Source: Cricetomys ansorgei (Eukaryota > Chordata > Mammalia > Rodentia > Nesomyidae). Taken from it: DNA of 64,000 bases. Shown in pieces: positions 10,001 to 21,207 of the stretch. The notes under the pieces were generated by a model. That model was not told the DNA's origin, did not search any database, and worked only from the letters and a program-made list of their open reading frames with translations. The stretch is taken from the NCBI GenBank assembly GCA_026225945.1, contig JAMJFZ010001089.1, positions 2,548,501-2,612,500 of the forward strand. The letters are read 5' to 3'. Numbering within the stretch: the stretch's first letter is position 1; each line of letters starts with the position of its first letter. Both the position numbers and the translations under genes were made by a program.

Positions 10001-11424
10001 GGCAAACAAGAAAATAAAAAACCACTGAAATCGTATTTGAGGAGAAGCCACTGTTCAGCTGAGAACCTTTAGCACTTTTCCCGTGTCTGCCCACATATGT
10101 ATTTTCCTTTCCAAAAATAAAATAATTTTGGCCGTGCTGTTTCATAACCTGCTTTCTCACTTAGAAACATATCCTAAATATCTTCTCAGGCCACTGTGCT
10201 TTCTCCTGCCCATTGTTCTGAATAGCTAATTCTCCTGACTTGTATCTTCTCATCACGCCTGCACCCAACACAGTGATGAATCTCATTGGTTCTTTATTTA
10301 CCAACATAGATGGAAGTCTTGTACTGCTGCTCTCGTCCAAGGCATTGAATTACATGAGCTTGGCAACTCTTATCCACCTACCCTGTCTAATTTTTTTTTT
10401 TTGATCCCTATTCTGTCTTCCTGCTGTGGTTTGTGTTTCTCTGTAGCCCACTACCATTCTTCAGGGAACCACACATGGCCTGTGCCAGAACATGGGTGGT
10501 GTTGGTTGTCAATTGCTCACTGTGCATGTCTGTCTCTTTAGTCTATTGCTTTCTTCTCGAATCTGGAGCAGCTCCTGGCACACAGCAAAGTCTTCTTGAT
10601 GTTGGTTGCCCGAAGCACTAGTATGCCGTGTCTGGATAGATCATGGTGTATTTTATTGGTCATTTTCTTGTATCTACTTTTCCTCACTCTATTAGATCAA
10701 GTGAGGGTCTCCCACTCTCCGAGCAACCTTCTGGATGATGCACAATTTACCGCTTTAGAACAAATTCTCAGCATAGAGCATGTAATCGTAAGGCTTCCAA
10801 CCCGTCTTGCCAATCTGCTTCCCAAAATGCTTGCATGGAGATATTCTGACAGCAGAAGGCTAAGGCTACAGCAGTTCCCCACATATTAACTTTGAGCAAA
10901 GCTAGGGATTTCTGCACATGCGTACTATTCAAACAAAGACTTACCAGAAAATACAGCAAATGGCCCCTTGAAATTATGGGTAAAAGGATCACTGAACCAG
11001 GAATTCGGACTCAACAGGGCAAGGGCAGGCTGTGTTTGCTCTACCACGGGTGGGGCCTCCGCAGGAAGAGTGCGTGGCTGGATTGACTAGATTTGTCTGG
11101 AATCATCTGGAAGTACCCATACTCAATGGCTGGAGAATCTTGCTGGATGTCAGATCTTAACTTGGGCCGGGTGGGAATACTCATCATGACTCTCCAGGTG
11201 ACTTGGGCTTCTGCAAGATTGATGGTCTCAGGCCGATGAGGTTCCTTTCTGGGTGGCTTAAGGTCATAAATGCAAGTGTCCCAGGAAACAAGAAGTGACA
11301 TTTGTTTCCTGACCTAGCTCCAAAGGCGGGAGTGCTCAAGCCTACCCAGATTTGCTGGGAGGGGCAGGCAGACTGCCTGCCTCTCAGTGAGAAGCATGCC
11401 AAAGAATTTGCAGCCATTTTTCCG
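10001..11424. other. mostly unassigned sequence with a possible L2 scrap
   Basis: A CAGCTCCTGGCACACAGCAAAG motif near 10570 resembles the L2 3' end. Otherwise nothing is recognised. Short frames up to 97 codons carry no known signature. Confidence 0.4.
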
Positions 11425-11783
11425 TAAGGCTTTACTTTTAAGAAAAGTTTAGGTTTTCAGTGAGACTGAAGAGAAGCTACAGGCATTGCCCAAGCATCCC
11501 CGCCCCCACACTTGAGTGTCTCTCCCATTAACAGCATCCTGCACCTCAGTGGCCCGTTTGTTCCCACTAACAAGCCTTCATTGCCTCTTCCTCCGCCTTA
11601 GCGGTCACTCCAAGTCCTCAGTTTACACCTGGGCTCGCTCCCGGCAGGGCACGCTGTGTGAATTGAACAAATGTGCAATGGCCTGTGTCCTCATTATGGT
11701 ATATAGTCATCTCCCTGTCTTCAGATCCTCTGCGTTCCACCACTCCCCCCGCCCCGCCCCCCGCCTTCCCCCGTCGCTTAGCT
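11425..11783 (-). repeat. L1M LINE 3' end, part 1
   Basis: Reverse-oriented ancient L1 3' sequence. TAAGGCTTTACTTTTAAGAA begins the match, followed by GAAGCTACAGGCATTGCCCA, a CCCCCACACTTGAG stretch, and TTGAACAAATGTGCAATGGC near 11661, each matching the order of L1MB/L1MC 3' UTRs read backwards. Interrupted at 11784 by URR1. Confidence 0.75.
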
Positions 11784-11989
11784 CAGTGGTCCTCAACCTT
11801 CCTAACGCTGCGACTCTTTCACACACTCCCTCGTGTTGTGGTGTCCCCCCGCCAACCATAAAATTATTTTCGTTGTTAATTCGCAACTGTGATTTTGCTG
11901 CTGTTACGAATCATAACGTAAGTACCTGATACGAAGACAGTCTTAGGTGAGCTCCAAAGAGGTCACGACCCACATCTTGAGAACTGCTG
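11784..11989 (-). mobile_element. URR1 hAT-Charlie nonautonomous transposon inside L1M
   Basis: Starts CAGTGGTCCTCAACCTTCCT and ends CATCTTGAGAACTGCTG, the inverted termini of the rodent URR1 element in reverse orientation. The internal AAATTATTTTCGTTGTTAAT matches its middle. The L1M on both sides is contiguous when the element is removed. The 8-bp target duplication has decayed beyond clear recognition. Confidence 0.85.
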
Positions 11990-12400
11990 TCCTAGAGTCG
12001 ATTCAGTCACCACAGTTTTCTTTCCCAGAGTGCCACATAGTTGGGGATCAGGCAGTCTGTAACCCTTTTGTATTGTCTTTTTTAAATATATAGTAATATG
12101 GAGTTAAGGCTCTCTTATGGCTTAAAAGCTCACATCTCTTAAATCGTGAGTGATAGTTGATTATGCCACATAATGCCTGTTGGGGGATACCTGGGCTGCT
12201 TTGGCTTTATGACTAAAGCCGCACTGAACATCCACGCGTAGGTTTTGGTGTGGTATAACTTTCAGCACCGCTGGACAGTACCGACTGCCGGATTGCATGC
12301 TAATAGAATGTTCACACACTGTTTAGTTTAAAGAGACCAAGAGGGCTGTCTTCTAAAGTGGCGGTTTGCTTCTCAGTAGCAACAAATGTGAACCCTCTTT
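11990..12400 (-). repeat. L1M LINE 3' end, part 2
   Basis: Continues the L1M of 11425: GAGTGCCACATAGTTGGGGA, CTTATGGCTTAAAAGCTCAC, TGACTAAAGCCGCACTGAAC and GTAGGTTTTGGTGTGGTATA all follow the known order of the old L1 3' region in reverse. Then CTTCTAAAGTGGCGGTTTGC and CAGTAGCAACAAATG. Confidence 0.75.
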
Positions 12401-12489
12401 GCTTGTAGCCCCTCCTTTTTTTTTGTAACCATCACACATTACAAAGTATTTGATGCTTGAAAGAGACCTTGAGCTGTGGATGAGTGAGA

Positions 12490-12822
12490 TGTAGTCGTTA
12501 GCTGCTGTGGTGGCTCAGCAAGGAAGACACAGAGACATTTTCATAGGCTCAAACCCTGCCAGACCTCAGCAGAAGGAACCACCATCATAGCAAGCGCCAT
12601 ACTGGACAGTGGGGTTCCGAGTGTCTCAGCTCAGGTGTTTTTATTGATCCAGATCTCCTCGGGTGTTCTACTGATAGCACGTGCAGATCCTGAACAATCA
12701 AATACTCCCCACAAACATCCAACACCTCAGACAATATAAAACGCCAAGACCTAGGCAGACCTTCACCCAATGGTGCACAAAACAATTATTTCACACATAA
12801 CTAAAAATAAACTTTGACGACA
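12490..12822 (-). mobile_element. solo LTR, copy B of the ~330-bp family
   Basis: The best dated copy: GTGAGA at 12484-12489 and again at 12823-12828 is a perfect 6-bp target duplication. On the minus strand it starts TGTCGTCAAAGTTTATTTTT and ends with a TAACGACTACA terminus, 333 bp long. The polyadenylation signal appears on the plus strand as TTTTTATTGATCC near 12638. No second LTR or internal region is present. Confidence 0.92.
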
Positions 12823-14254
12823 GTGAGATTCATAAGTTGAAAGGAAAAAGAAGAGATTCAAGGACTGGAGAGTCATGTTCTGGGAGAATACACAGTCCTG
12901 AAAAGACGGAGGCACTGACTTGTTCTCTAAGGATCAGCACACTGCTTGAGCCCACCTTTCCTACATGTGTCTACACACCGTATGCATGTCCAGTGTCTGT
13001 ACCTGGGGAGGCCAAAAAGGAGGCATCAATGAACTCTCCAAGGAAATCCAGCAGGGTTTTCTTCTTCTCAGGTTGTCAGAGCCTACAGAATAAGCAATTT
13101 GATTTAATGCAAAGAGATGTCTTTTTTTGTCCCTTGATCCGAGACGTGATCTTTAGACTTCCCTGGGTGACAGTAACAAGAAAGGCTGTTATTTATGGTG
13201 AGCTCCCTCCACCACCCCTGAAAGTTTATGTTAGTGGGATGGATTTCCAGATGGATTTCCAGGATTCTGAGGCAAAGGTTGTTGGTCAATCAACAAACCA
13301 GCCACTAAAAGCTCTAGACATCAGCTTTGCTGTGCTTTGTCACATGTAGGTGCTGGACTGGTGGGGTGCCCCAAGAGCAACAGGTGCATCGTGTATGTGT
13401 ATGGAATCCTCTTCTACGCTGCCTTCTATATAGGCACACCTTTGTCTGGTCCCAATGCCTTTTCTGTAATAAACTGCAAGAGGAGCCACTTCCAGTGAGT
13501 TCAAGGACGTGTCCTAATTGGAGGTGGGATTAGAATTCCTGGCTCTGCAGAAGCAAGGGAAGCCGTGGGAGTGTTCCTTTAAGCAGGACAATTTGGCAAG
13601 CTCCAGGTGGACTCTGCTTCTGGCTCTCTGTCTCCCCCAGACAACACACAAGCTTAAACTGTCCTTTGGTTCTGGGCGTCTCGCTGACATCATGTCATTA
13701 ACGTCTGTTCCAGATACTGAGAGCGCTTCTTAGAGGAGACAGTTATTACCGCCAGCTGGATGCTGAGGGTTCACACATCCCCATGTGGTTCCAAACAGAT
13801 TAAGTATCTGGACATGAGAAGACAAGTGTGTGTTGCTGTTCCTTGTACAGAAAAGTGTCATTCCCACACCACGTGCCAAGGCCATTTTGCATCATCGCAT
13901 AGGGTGTTTATAAAATAAAGCCAAAGTCCTCTATTTGTGCTTACTCTGGCCTTTCACATTAAACAAATTCTTTATGTTGGCCAAGGGCCTGACAAGCATT
14001 TAGTATTAATTAATTCTTGGAAGTCTCACAGGAGAAGGTAAGTATTCCTAAGAACTGACAAAATGTATTGTTTCATTAAGTAGGTCCCCATTCCTCAAGC
14101 CTGTGCAGAACCAGCTCCAGGAATTCTCTCTGCACCAGTCTGGCTTGGCGCTCATACATCCTTCCAGGATGTGGAGGCAGGATCAGACAGGGCACAGTTT
14201 GTCAGGTGCTCCTGCCTCCTTCCCTTACCAGCTGCTGCCAGCTTCACTACAGGC
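12823..14254. other. unassigned sequence with a 170-codon open frame
   Basis: A plus-strand frame at 12837-13349 is among the longest of the window. Its product has no recognisable domain, starts four bases from no promoter signal, and includes a scrap resembling an old B3 near 12960-13030, so I do not call a gene. The remainder is unassigned. TTTATAAAATAAAGCC near 13910 is an isolated polyadenylation-like motif. Confidence 0.4.
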
Positions 14255-14459
14255 CCGTGGTTTCTCAACCTTCCTAATGCTGTCACCATTAATACAGTTC
14301 TGGGTACTCGTATGTGGGCATATCTGCATGTGGGTGGATCTGCCTGGAGATGGATAGAGGAGCAGTGTCTCAGTACCTAAGACTACCTGAAATAAGTGTT
14401 TCCCAAAGATCTTAGACAGCCACTGTATGGGTACTGACCCACAGGTTGAGAACTGCTGC
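14255..14459 (-). mobile_element. URR1-like hAT relic, reverse orientation
   Basis: Ends match URR1: GTGGTTTCTCAACCTTCCTA at the left and CCCACAGGTTGAGAACTGCTG at the right. The interior is strongly diverged, with a GTGTTTCCCAAAGATCTTAG block as the best remaining internal match. Confidence 0.7.
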
Positions 14460-14914
14460 TCCATGCTTACAGAGTTTAGGGCCAAGGATAGTCCTATCAG
14501 TGGTCTTTCATCAGCTGTCTCTGCAGAGGGCAAAGGTCTGAATAGGATTCTGCTCTAACTAAGGCTTAATGAGGAGGACATTGTTGTGATTCACTATTCC
14601 TTATGTCCAGTCTGACTGCAGATTATAATTCTTCTTAGTCTTGAATTTAGAAGTGTGTGGTCAGGTGATGGGTTCTGGACCATGACATGTCAGCGGATGG
14701 GTCTTTTCTGAGTCAAGTGCTTGACTTGCTGGCCCTCTCTTCTCCCACTACAGAAACACTTGAAGCATCATATAAATGGTGCTCTCAGAAGGTGGGTGGG
14801 TAGAGAAACTTTGTGCAACAAAACACCTCCTCCCATCTATAAAAAGCAAACGAAAACTTTCCATCGAGTTTGCCTCTGAGATTTCTCGATGTCTTCTAAG
14901 ATACCCTAATCTAG
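14460..14914. other. unassigned sequence
   Basis: No gene or repeat recognised. A frame starting at 14776 runs into the neighbouring transposon relic and is discounted. Confidence 0.4.
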
Positions 14915-15135
14915 ATCATGAACTGGAACGCTATGGTCCGTGCGCCAGATCTGGCCCTCCACTTGCTTTTGTAAATAAAGTTTTATTAGATTACAGCCTT
15001 GCCAACTCAAATGCTGTCTATTGCAGGTTTCATACTGCAGTGACAGCAATGAATAGTTGTAACAGACAACACATGGACCGGAAAGCATAAAATTTTATAC
15101 AGTTTGGTTCTGTAGAGATAAGGGTTGCTATGCCT
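14915..15135 (+). repeat. ancient hAT-type DNA transposon
   Basis: CTATGGTCCGTGCGCCAGAT, then TTTTGTAAATAAAGTTTTAT, then a CAAATGCTGTCTATTGCAGG block, AGCAATGAATAGTTG and CCGGAAAGCATAAAATTTTA follow the order of a well-known mammal-wide nonautonomous hAT element whose consensus contains GTAAATAAAGTTTTATTGG. The AATAAA inside is part of the transposon, not a gene end. Confidence 0.7.
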
Positions 15136-15447
15136 GCTCCTCCTGAATGATAAATTTAGTGAAAGTGTTTTGAATTACCACATCGACAATCCAAAAGGTA
15201 GAAACTCAAAGCTGTTTCTAAAATAATGCCAAATTATGTTGTATGATAATATTACTGTTCCAACTGGAGAGCGTTTACTGTCAGTTTTACATCAGACTTG
15301 GGGGTAATGCTTTTCCTTTGGGGTCCCAGGGGTTCAGAGATTGGGAAAAGTTCATCCCTCCCTTGTTACTTTGGAAAGTAGAGACTCAATGTGGGAAAGA
15401 GACATTCTGCATCAGCAGAGGTTTTTCACCACTAGCTCCATTAAAAC

Positions 15448-15510
15448 TCATTTATTTATTTATTCACTCATTATTCATTATTTAGTCATTAATTTATTTA
15501 TTCATCCATG
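15448..15510. repeat. TTTA-rich simple repeat
   Basis: Degenerate TTTA/TTCA tract, starting CATTTATTTATTTATTCACT. Confidence 0.85.
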
Positions 15511-15579
15511 TCTAATACATCCATAGCAAGAGAGCCAGAACAGAGTATTTAGACAGTACAATTAGCATTGCTAGAATCG

Positions 15580-16220
15580 GAGTGGTGCAAGATGCTGGAA
15601 AAGGGTCTTCTGTCTCCCTCCATTACCTGTTTGGAGTCAGAGTGCTAACTACTCTTAACTCTCCCAGGCTGAAGCCAGGCACAGGTGAAGAATTGCTGAT
15701 TGACCTACTACAGTACTTGGGACTCTTCCTCCCTGGGGGAAAGTTCTGGAACAATCATTTCAAGCTCCAGATTTGCACAGCAGGTCCAAGATCCTGGCTT
15801 CAGGCAGCAGCTGGCTGCTCAGTCTTACATCACACAAAAGAGCTTGGCCCAGTCACATCAGCGCTCTTTTCATCGGATCCGACAGGCAACCTGGAAAGAA
15901 GCGTACTCGTATTGATTTCGACAGCACAAATGGAACTCCAGCATTTTCTTCTGGGCTCTGGGGTCGAGACGAAGGGGCTGGCGGTGTTGGGTTGGAAGTA
16001 AACGGAGCAGCCAGGACACACAGGAGCTGAAGTGACGGTAAATGAGACTGCCGTCCTCAGGCTTACGTGAAGTCTGGGTTCTCCACGTCTGTACCTCCGA
16101 CAAATGGACCTGCTCCTCAGTTCCAGCCATCATCTGATTTCAAGTTTGGTTACCTAGGAAACAGAGGGCACACTGCTGGGACAGTCGGCCTGCGCTCTGT
16201 GCCGAGCAAAGCTATTAAAG
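15580..16220 (+). other. CpG-retaining stretch with broken open frames; possible decayed gene copy
   Basis: CpG dinucleotides are clearly more frequent between 15850 and 16220 than in the surroundings. Three overlapping plus-strand frames run through it. A first frame ends near 15915, another continues from about 15890 with GKKRTRIDFDSTNGTP, and a third around 16067-16170 includes PAPQFQPSSDFKFGYLG. These read like polar protein segments broken by frame changes. I do not recognise a parent, and there is no poly-A tail, so a processed pseudogene is only one option. A small regulatory CpG-rich element is another. Confidence 0.25.
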
Positions 16221-16259
16221 CCTGTCGAGTCAGCCTCTGCCTAGCACTGAGCTCCGATA

Positions 16260-16550
16260 GTTCCAACTTCCAACCAGGTATTTATTTATTTATTTCACTG
16301 CATCAGCAACGAAATGAGTTATTGAACCACTCTATTGATTGGGGCAGCTTTGCCCCCACATCCTCTTGGTCTCCAGAAGCCCCTGTGGAGTTGGTGGCAG
16401 TCCAGAAGCCCTTTGTTGATAGCTAGTTCACAGCAGGGAAGCCAGGCAGCATTAATCCTCCAGGAGCCCGGACTGGGGTCAGGGTTGTGGTCAGACAGGC
16501 AGCCTATCTCAGATCTTCTTTCCTGTTTCACTCTGGAAAAAATATATACT
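16260..16550. other. unassigned sequence
   Basis: Includes a short TTTA tract at 16278-16295. Nothing else recognised. Confidence 0.4.
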
Positions 16551-16690
16551 GAAACCAGGTATAGTGTCACATGCCTTTAATCTCAGAAAGCTGAGGCAGG
16601 AGGATCACTGTAAATTCAAGGCCTGCTTAGGCTACATATCAAAATTTTATCTCAAAAACAAAAGCAAACCAAACAAAACAAAAAAAATCC
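16551..16690 (+). repeat. diverged B1-family SINE
   Basis: Reads as an old 7SL-derived SINE: CCAGGTATAGTGTCACATGCC, TTTAATCTCAGAAAGCTGAG, GCAGGAGGATCACTG, TTCAAGGCCTGCTTAGGC, and an A-rich tail with CAAAACAAAA units. The right-hand B1 duplication is absent or lost, so a proto-B1 is possible. Confidence 0.75.
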
Positions 16691-16799
16691 TCACCAACTT
16701 GTTGACCAATATTCTCACTCATGAATAGCAACTGCTCTGGGGTCTTGTCACAGTCTCTTGCCCACTGTGATTGGACCTTTAAAAAATAGCTCAGCTGGG

Positions 16800-17035
16800 G
16801 GGGCTGGAGAGATGCTCAGTGGTTAGGAGCACTCACTACTCTTCTAGAGGACCCAACTTTGGTTCCCAGCACCCATATGGTGGCTAATAATTATAACTCC
16901 AGTTCTAAGAGACCCGATATCCTCTTCCAGCCTCTGAAGACACCAGACACATACACGGTGCATATACATATATATACATATAGGCAATACCCCCCTCCTT
17001 ACACATAAAATAAAAATAAATAGATCTTTACAAAA
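16800..17035 (+). repeat. B3 SINE
   Basis: tRNA-derived head GGGCTGGAGAGATGCTCAGT and the B box GGTTCCCAGCACC, then the B3-specific AACTCCAGTTCTAAGAGACC and TCTTCCAGCCTCTG, ending in an AAAATAAAAATAAAT tail. Confidence 0.93.
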
Positions 17036-17154
17036 CAGTAGAGCAGGTTACAGACAGCCCCGTTCGTCTGCAGGGCCCACATGCTCAGGTCTCACCGTGA
17101 GTGGAAAACATGAGTGCCAGGGGGAATTGATCTGCACTGAACACACACACACAC

Positions 17155-17290
17155 AGATTTTTTTCTTGTCTTTATTGCCCAAACAAGACAGTATAACAAT
17201 TATTTACACAGCATATAGCTCTGTTACGCATTCTATCATCTCAGGGTGATTTAAAATGCAAGGGAGGGTGTGTGCGCGTGGGGGCTCTGA
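17155..17290 (+). repeat. Tigger/MER2-like DNA-transposon fragment
   Basis: TTTTTCTTGTCTTTATTGCC, then GACAGTATAACAATTATTTA, CACAGCATATAGC and GGTGATTTAAAATGCAAGGG match the internal part of a MER2-type Tigger element in order. Confidence 0.6.
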
Positions 17291-18454
17291 GCAAACACAG
17301 TTCTGTTATATAACAGACTTGATGAGTTGAACCTCTGCTGCTTTCTTATCCACGAGCGCCCTGGAGTCAGTTCCCCTGGACACTGAGGTATGTCGCCCTT
17401 GTCCGCACACTCCCCTGTCACCTGCTAAGAGTTACTGGCCTGTCTCCAGCCTCTCCTCCAGACCTCCAGCTCCTCAGCCTCCCACCCCGGAGCTCTGCCA
17501 TGTATTTAAATGGCAGAGGGTAGTTCAAAATTCCAACACTCACCAAGGTAAATCCACTCCAGCATCTGCCACTGGTCTCCACACAGACCTTCCCAACCCA
17601 TAGCTGTCCACAGGTTTATTTGCATTGCATAGTATCCACGCTTCCCCCTAAGCCTCCAGAGGAGTAGGTTCCACTATGCGAGGAATCTTGAAATAGTCTC
17701 CACATGATATAGGGAGAATTCTCTTCTGTCTGTGTAATCAAAGGGAAAATGACTATTCTTGGTGGCTGACAACAGACCTAAGAAGAAGGGTTTGGTTGCG
17801 GTGGTGAGTGAAGGTAGGCAAGGACCGCGTGGAGAAGGATTTCTTTAGCATGATGATCACACCCTTGCTCCTGGAAAACAGCCCCACAGGTCTCCTCACG
17901 TACAGGGTGGTGTGTTCTATGGATGGGACCATTCAACATGACCAGCCTCCTCAAACATGTCTCTGCACCATGGAACTGGACTGCTAAGCAACTATACCTC
18001 ATCCTCCCCAGTGAAGTTGGAGGCTGCAGTACTCACCTATTGCAGAGTCCTTCAAATGCCAGCAGCTTCATACAGTAAACATGGACTCCCTCTCCCAGTT
18101 TTGAAGATCTCCCACGGTGGAGAGAGTCTGGCTTAGCACAAGGTCATCTGTCAGCTGCAGAGGCTGTTTTGCTGTTCACCTATGTGGTGGCTGGTAGGAG
18201 GCTCAGCGCCTCACCCTGTGGGCTTCATTTATAGGGCCATCTAAATGTCCTCAGGATGAGACAGTTGTCCCCAGAAAATGGGAGCGAGAAAGAGAAGGGA
18301 AATGCTTGACTAAGGCAGAAGCGAGAGCATCTTCTCCAACCCAATCCTGGAAGAGGCTCTTAGGTGTGTGTCTGTGCAACCACAGATCTAAATTAGTTTG
18401 GAAAATTGCAGCTCAGTGGAACACACCTGGACGTTGCCTTGCCATTATTATCTG
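17291..18454. other. unassigned sequence
   Basis: Moderately GC-rich. Short frames on both strands lack any signature. No repeat recognised. Confidence 0.4.
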
Positions 18455-18580
18455 GACAGCTATAAACATAGCATTTACACTGTGTTCAACATCATAAGAA
18501 CATGGAGGTGTTTTCCATATGCAGAGTGTGTTGGGTCATATGCAAATGCTACACTTGAGCTCTGTGGGGTTTGATATGCA
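18455..18580 (+). repeat. Tigger/MER2-like fragment
   Basis: CTATAAACATAGCATTTACA, CTGTGTTCAACATCATAAG and GTTGGGTCATATGCAAATGC parallel the MER2-type order seen at 17155 and 49125. Confidence 0.5.
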
Positions 18581-18764
18581 CAGGTCCTGGCCTGAATCTC
18601 GCCATGGACACTGTTGGACAGCTGTCTCACGTTAACTTTCCTTTAAAGTGGCGGTGGTATTTCTCCAAAACTAGTCCAGAAACTGGACCATGATTCTCTA
18701 GCCTCAGCCCTCCAGGTGTCAGTGACCAATGCTCCTGAGCAACATGGAAACACATTAGGTTCAT

Positions 18765-18875
18765 TCATCACATTTGACAGATGAAGACACCAAGGTGCTG
18801 AGAAATTAAATGACCCGACCCCATTCACACATAGAATGAAAAGTAGAGCTAAATTTCATACCCCCAGCTTTTCTT
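18765..18875 (-). repeat. MIR SINE
   Basis: CATTTGACAGATGAAGACAC, CAAGGTGCTGAGAAATTAAA, TGACCCGACCCCATTCACAC and GTAGAGCTAAATTTCATACC correspond to the MIR core in reverse orientation. Confidence 0.75.
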
Positions 18876-19044
18876 TAGCTTGTAAGCCTCAGACATTTAT
18901 TGCTCAGAGTTCTGGACACCAAAAGTCTGAGTCTGAGGTGCTTGCAAGATGAATGTTTTATGGGCCTGCTTCCTAGTTCACAGGAGGTTCCCCCACATGT
19001 TGATAGGGACAGGACAGCTTCCTCAGAACTCTTCAGTTTTTGTT

Positions 19045-19310
19045 TTATTCATTTATGTTTACTTTAAATTGATGCATGATAATTGTCCGTATTTGTGGAG
19101 TACAGAATGATATGCCATCATATGTGTACAGTGTGTAGTGACCAGGATGAATGATATCTCCAAAATATATCATTCAAAATCCTCTCTATTGGCTGTTTTG
19201 AAATAATCAATTAATTGTTTCAAGCAGAGCCACCTTTCCACACTGTAGAGCATTACAGATTTGTTTTCCTCTCCAGCTGCATCCTGGTCTTAACCACCAT
19301 CTCCATCCTT
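19045..19310 (-). repeat. old L1 3' fragment
   Basis: ATTGATGCATGATAATTGTC, TATTTGTGGAGTACAGAATG, TACAGTGTGTAGTGACCAGG and CTGTTTTGAAATAATCA resemble the reverse-strand L1M motif GTGTATATTTATGGGGTACA...GTGATCAG. A similar block is at 43910. Confidence 0.55.
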
Positions 19311-20518
19311 CCCTCCCCAGCTCTCTTCCCAAGGTCACCCCATCCTCTTAATACTGTGCCGTGCTGGGGCCTCTCAGACAGTCACATCTTTGTGATCTCT
19401 CCTTATAAAGATGATGTTCACTAAAAGGCGAGGTCTTAGGTGTCTCCATGACATCAATTTTCTTACTAGCCATTTGATGGTTGATGACTCACTGTTGAGA
19501 GTCTCAAGCTTCTGATAAACCAGGGTAGCACCGTGTAAAGACAAGACCAGTGCATGGAGGGGCGACCGAGCCTCTGCTGCCAGTCTCTTCTGCTCATACC
19601 AGACTGAGTGCTCTGATATCAGGGCACGCAGGCTTAACAGTGACTGAAAATTTTTACTGAAGACACGGTTTTGCCCGAGTTTGCATTGGCAAAACTGACT
19701 CCCACTCTGTGTTAAATATCAGTCTTGGCCATGGCAGGATGAGAACAAGACACCAATGGAGCCACCTGCAAGACGCAGCTTCTCTTGTGAACCTAAGTGC
19801 CACTGTTGAAATTCTAGCATACCATATTCTGACATACCATATTATTCTATTCCTGAAATTTAAGGTTTTCCTCTATGAACCTATTTGGTGTGCCTTTCTT
19901 GAATACATCCTATGCTCTGTTGCTCAGCGTGAAAATCAGTGACAAGGTAAGTGTCTGATGCTACCCATCCTTAGCCATGGGCCTTGAGTACAGGATGCTC
20001 GGTACTCATGTGGGTGCCTTGATGGACCACTTGTAGATATCAGATGTCTGGTCAGGTCTGAGGGTCAATTCTCAGGAATAGAATATGGGGTATACTACGG
20101 GGGTCTGTGTGTTGTGGGTCCCAACAAGTCTTTATAGAAGCAAAGCTGAAAAAAAAATTTACCAGAATGACTGTTTGTGGAGGACCGCTTACATATCAGG
20201 AACAAATACTCTGCAGACATTTTGATTCTAATATAATTGTCATGAGCACTTAAGGAAGCAGGTCTCTTAATAATTGCAGTCAAGTGTGTGCTTAAGGTGA
20301 TGGGGCTGGTTGATGGACTGAACTTTGAAGTTGGGTCAGACTCCATAGCCTATGTGGTTGAGCCCCCGATACAGTGAACTTCCTGCACCTGTGTGTTTTA
20401 TGTCCAGAGCTTCAACCAACCAAAGACGGAAAAGTGAGCACATGTAGATTTTGTCTGGTCATCTTCCCCTGTACAACACGATACAGCTATTCAGACAGCA
20501 TCTACACTGTTTCGTGTA
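19311..20518. other. unassigned sequence
   Basis: Nothing recognised beyond short chance frames. Confidence 0.4.
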
Positions 20519-20589
20519 CCTGTATTAGTTACTTTTCTGATTCCTGCCACAAAATACAAACAACATTAACTTAAAAAAGGATTGTGAGT
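20519..20589 (-). repeat. rodent LTR-like repeat, outer part
   Basis: TGTATTAGTTACTTTTCTGA marks the plus-strand left end of a reverse-oriented rodent LTR-like repeat. The element is then interrupted by a B3 and an LTR and resumes at 21208. Confidence 0.6.
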
Positions 20590-20826
20590 TTTTTAAAACT
20601 TATTTAAATAAGGTTTTTAAAATTATTTTTTAATTATGTTTAGATGTGCCTGCGAGTGTGTATGTCACCTGTGTGTGGATGCCTCTGGAGGCCAGAGGCC
20701 TTTGATTGCTTGGAGCTAGATGTACAGGTGGTTGTGAGTCTTCCATAGTGGTTGCTGAGAAATGAATGAGGGTCCTCTTCAAGAGCTGTGTGTGCTTGTA
20801 ACTCCTGAACCATCTCTGCAATCTCA
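20590..20826 (-). repeat. B3 SINE
   Basis: Reverse-oriented B3: TGGATGCCTCTGGAGGCCAG near 20679, GGTGGTTGTGAGTCTTCCAT near 20727, GGGTCCTCTTCAAGAGC near 20769, and the head as CTGAACCATCTCTGCAATCTC at the right end. The tail lies at the left as AAATAAGGTTTTTAAAA. Confidence 0.9.
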
Positions 20827-20869
20827 GGAATGATTTTTTTTCACCTCTGGGGTGGAGGGTGCAGTCTGG

Positions 20870-21207
20870 TGTTGTGGAAATTTATTTTTAGTTATATAAA
20901 AAATGATTGCTTTGTGCTCTGTTAGGTGAGAGGCTATCTACGTCTTGGTATTTTGTGTTGTCTGCAGGTGTTGGGTTTATGTGGGAGGGGATGTTTGATT
21001 ATTAATGATCTGCACGTGCTATCAGTAGAACACGTGAGGAGTCCTGAATCAATAAAAAACATCTGAGCTCAGACACTCAAGGTTCCACTGCTGAGTATGG
21101 TGTTGGCCATGATGGTGGTTCTCTCTGCTGAGGTCTGGCAGGGTTTGCACATATGAGAATGCCTGCTTGTCTTCTTGACTGAGCCACCACAGCAGTGTAC
21201 TACTACA
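20870..21207 (+). mobile_element. solo LTR, copy C of the ~330-bp family
   Basis: Starts TGTTGTGGAAATTTATTTTT and ends TGTACTACTACA. GTCTGG at 20864-20869 and 21208-21213 is a perfect 6-bp target duplication. AATAAA is kept at 21051-21056. At 338 bp it is the longest copy of the family. It sits inside an older reverse-oriented LTR-like repeat (20519-21495). Confidence 0.93.

Noticed and set aside
12837..13349. 170-codon plus-strand open frame as a gene
   Set aside because: No recognisable domain, no splice or promoter context, and it includes a likely SINE remnant.
14985..14995. AATAAAGTTTTATT as a gene polyadenylation signal
   Set aside because: It is part of an ancient hAT transposon consensus.
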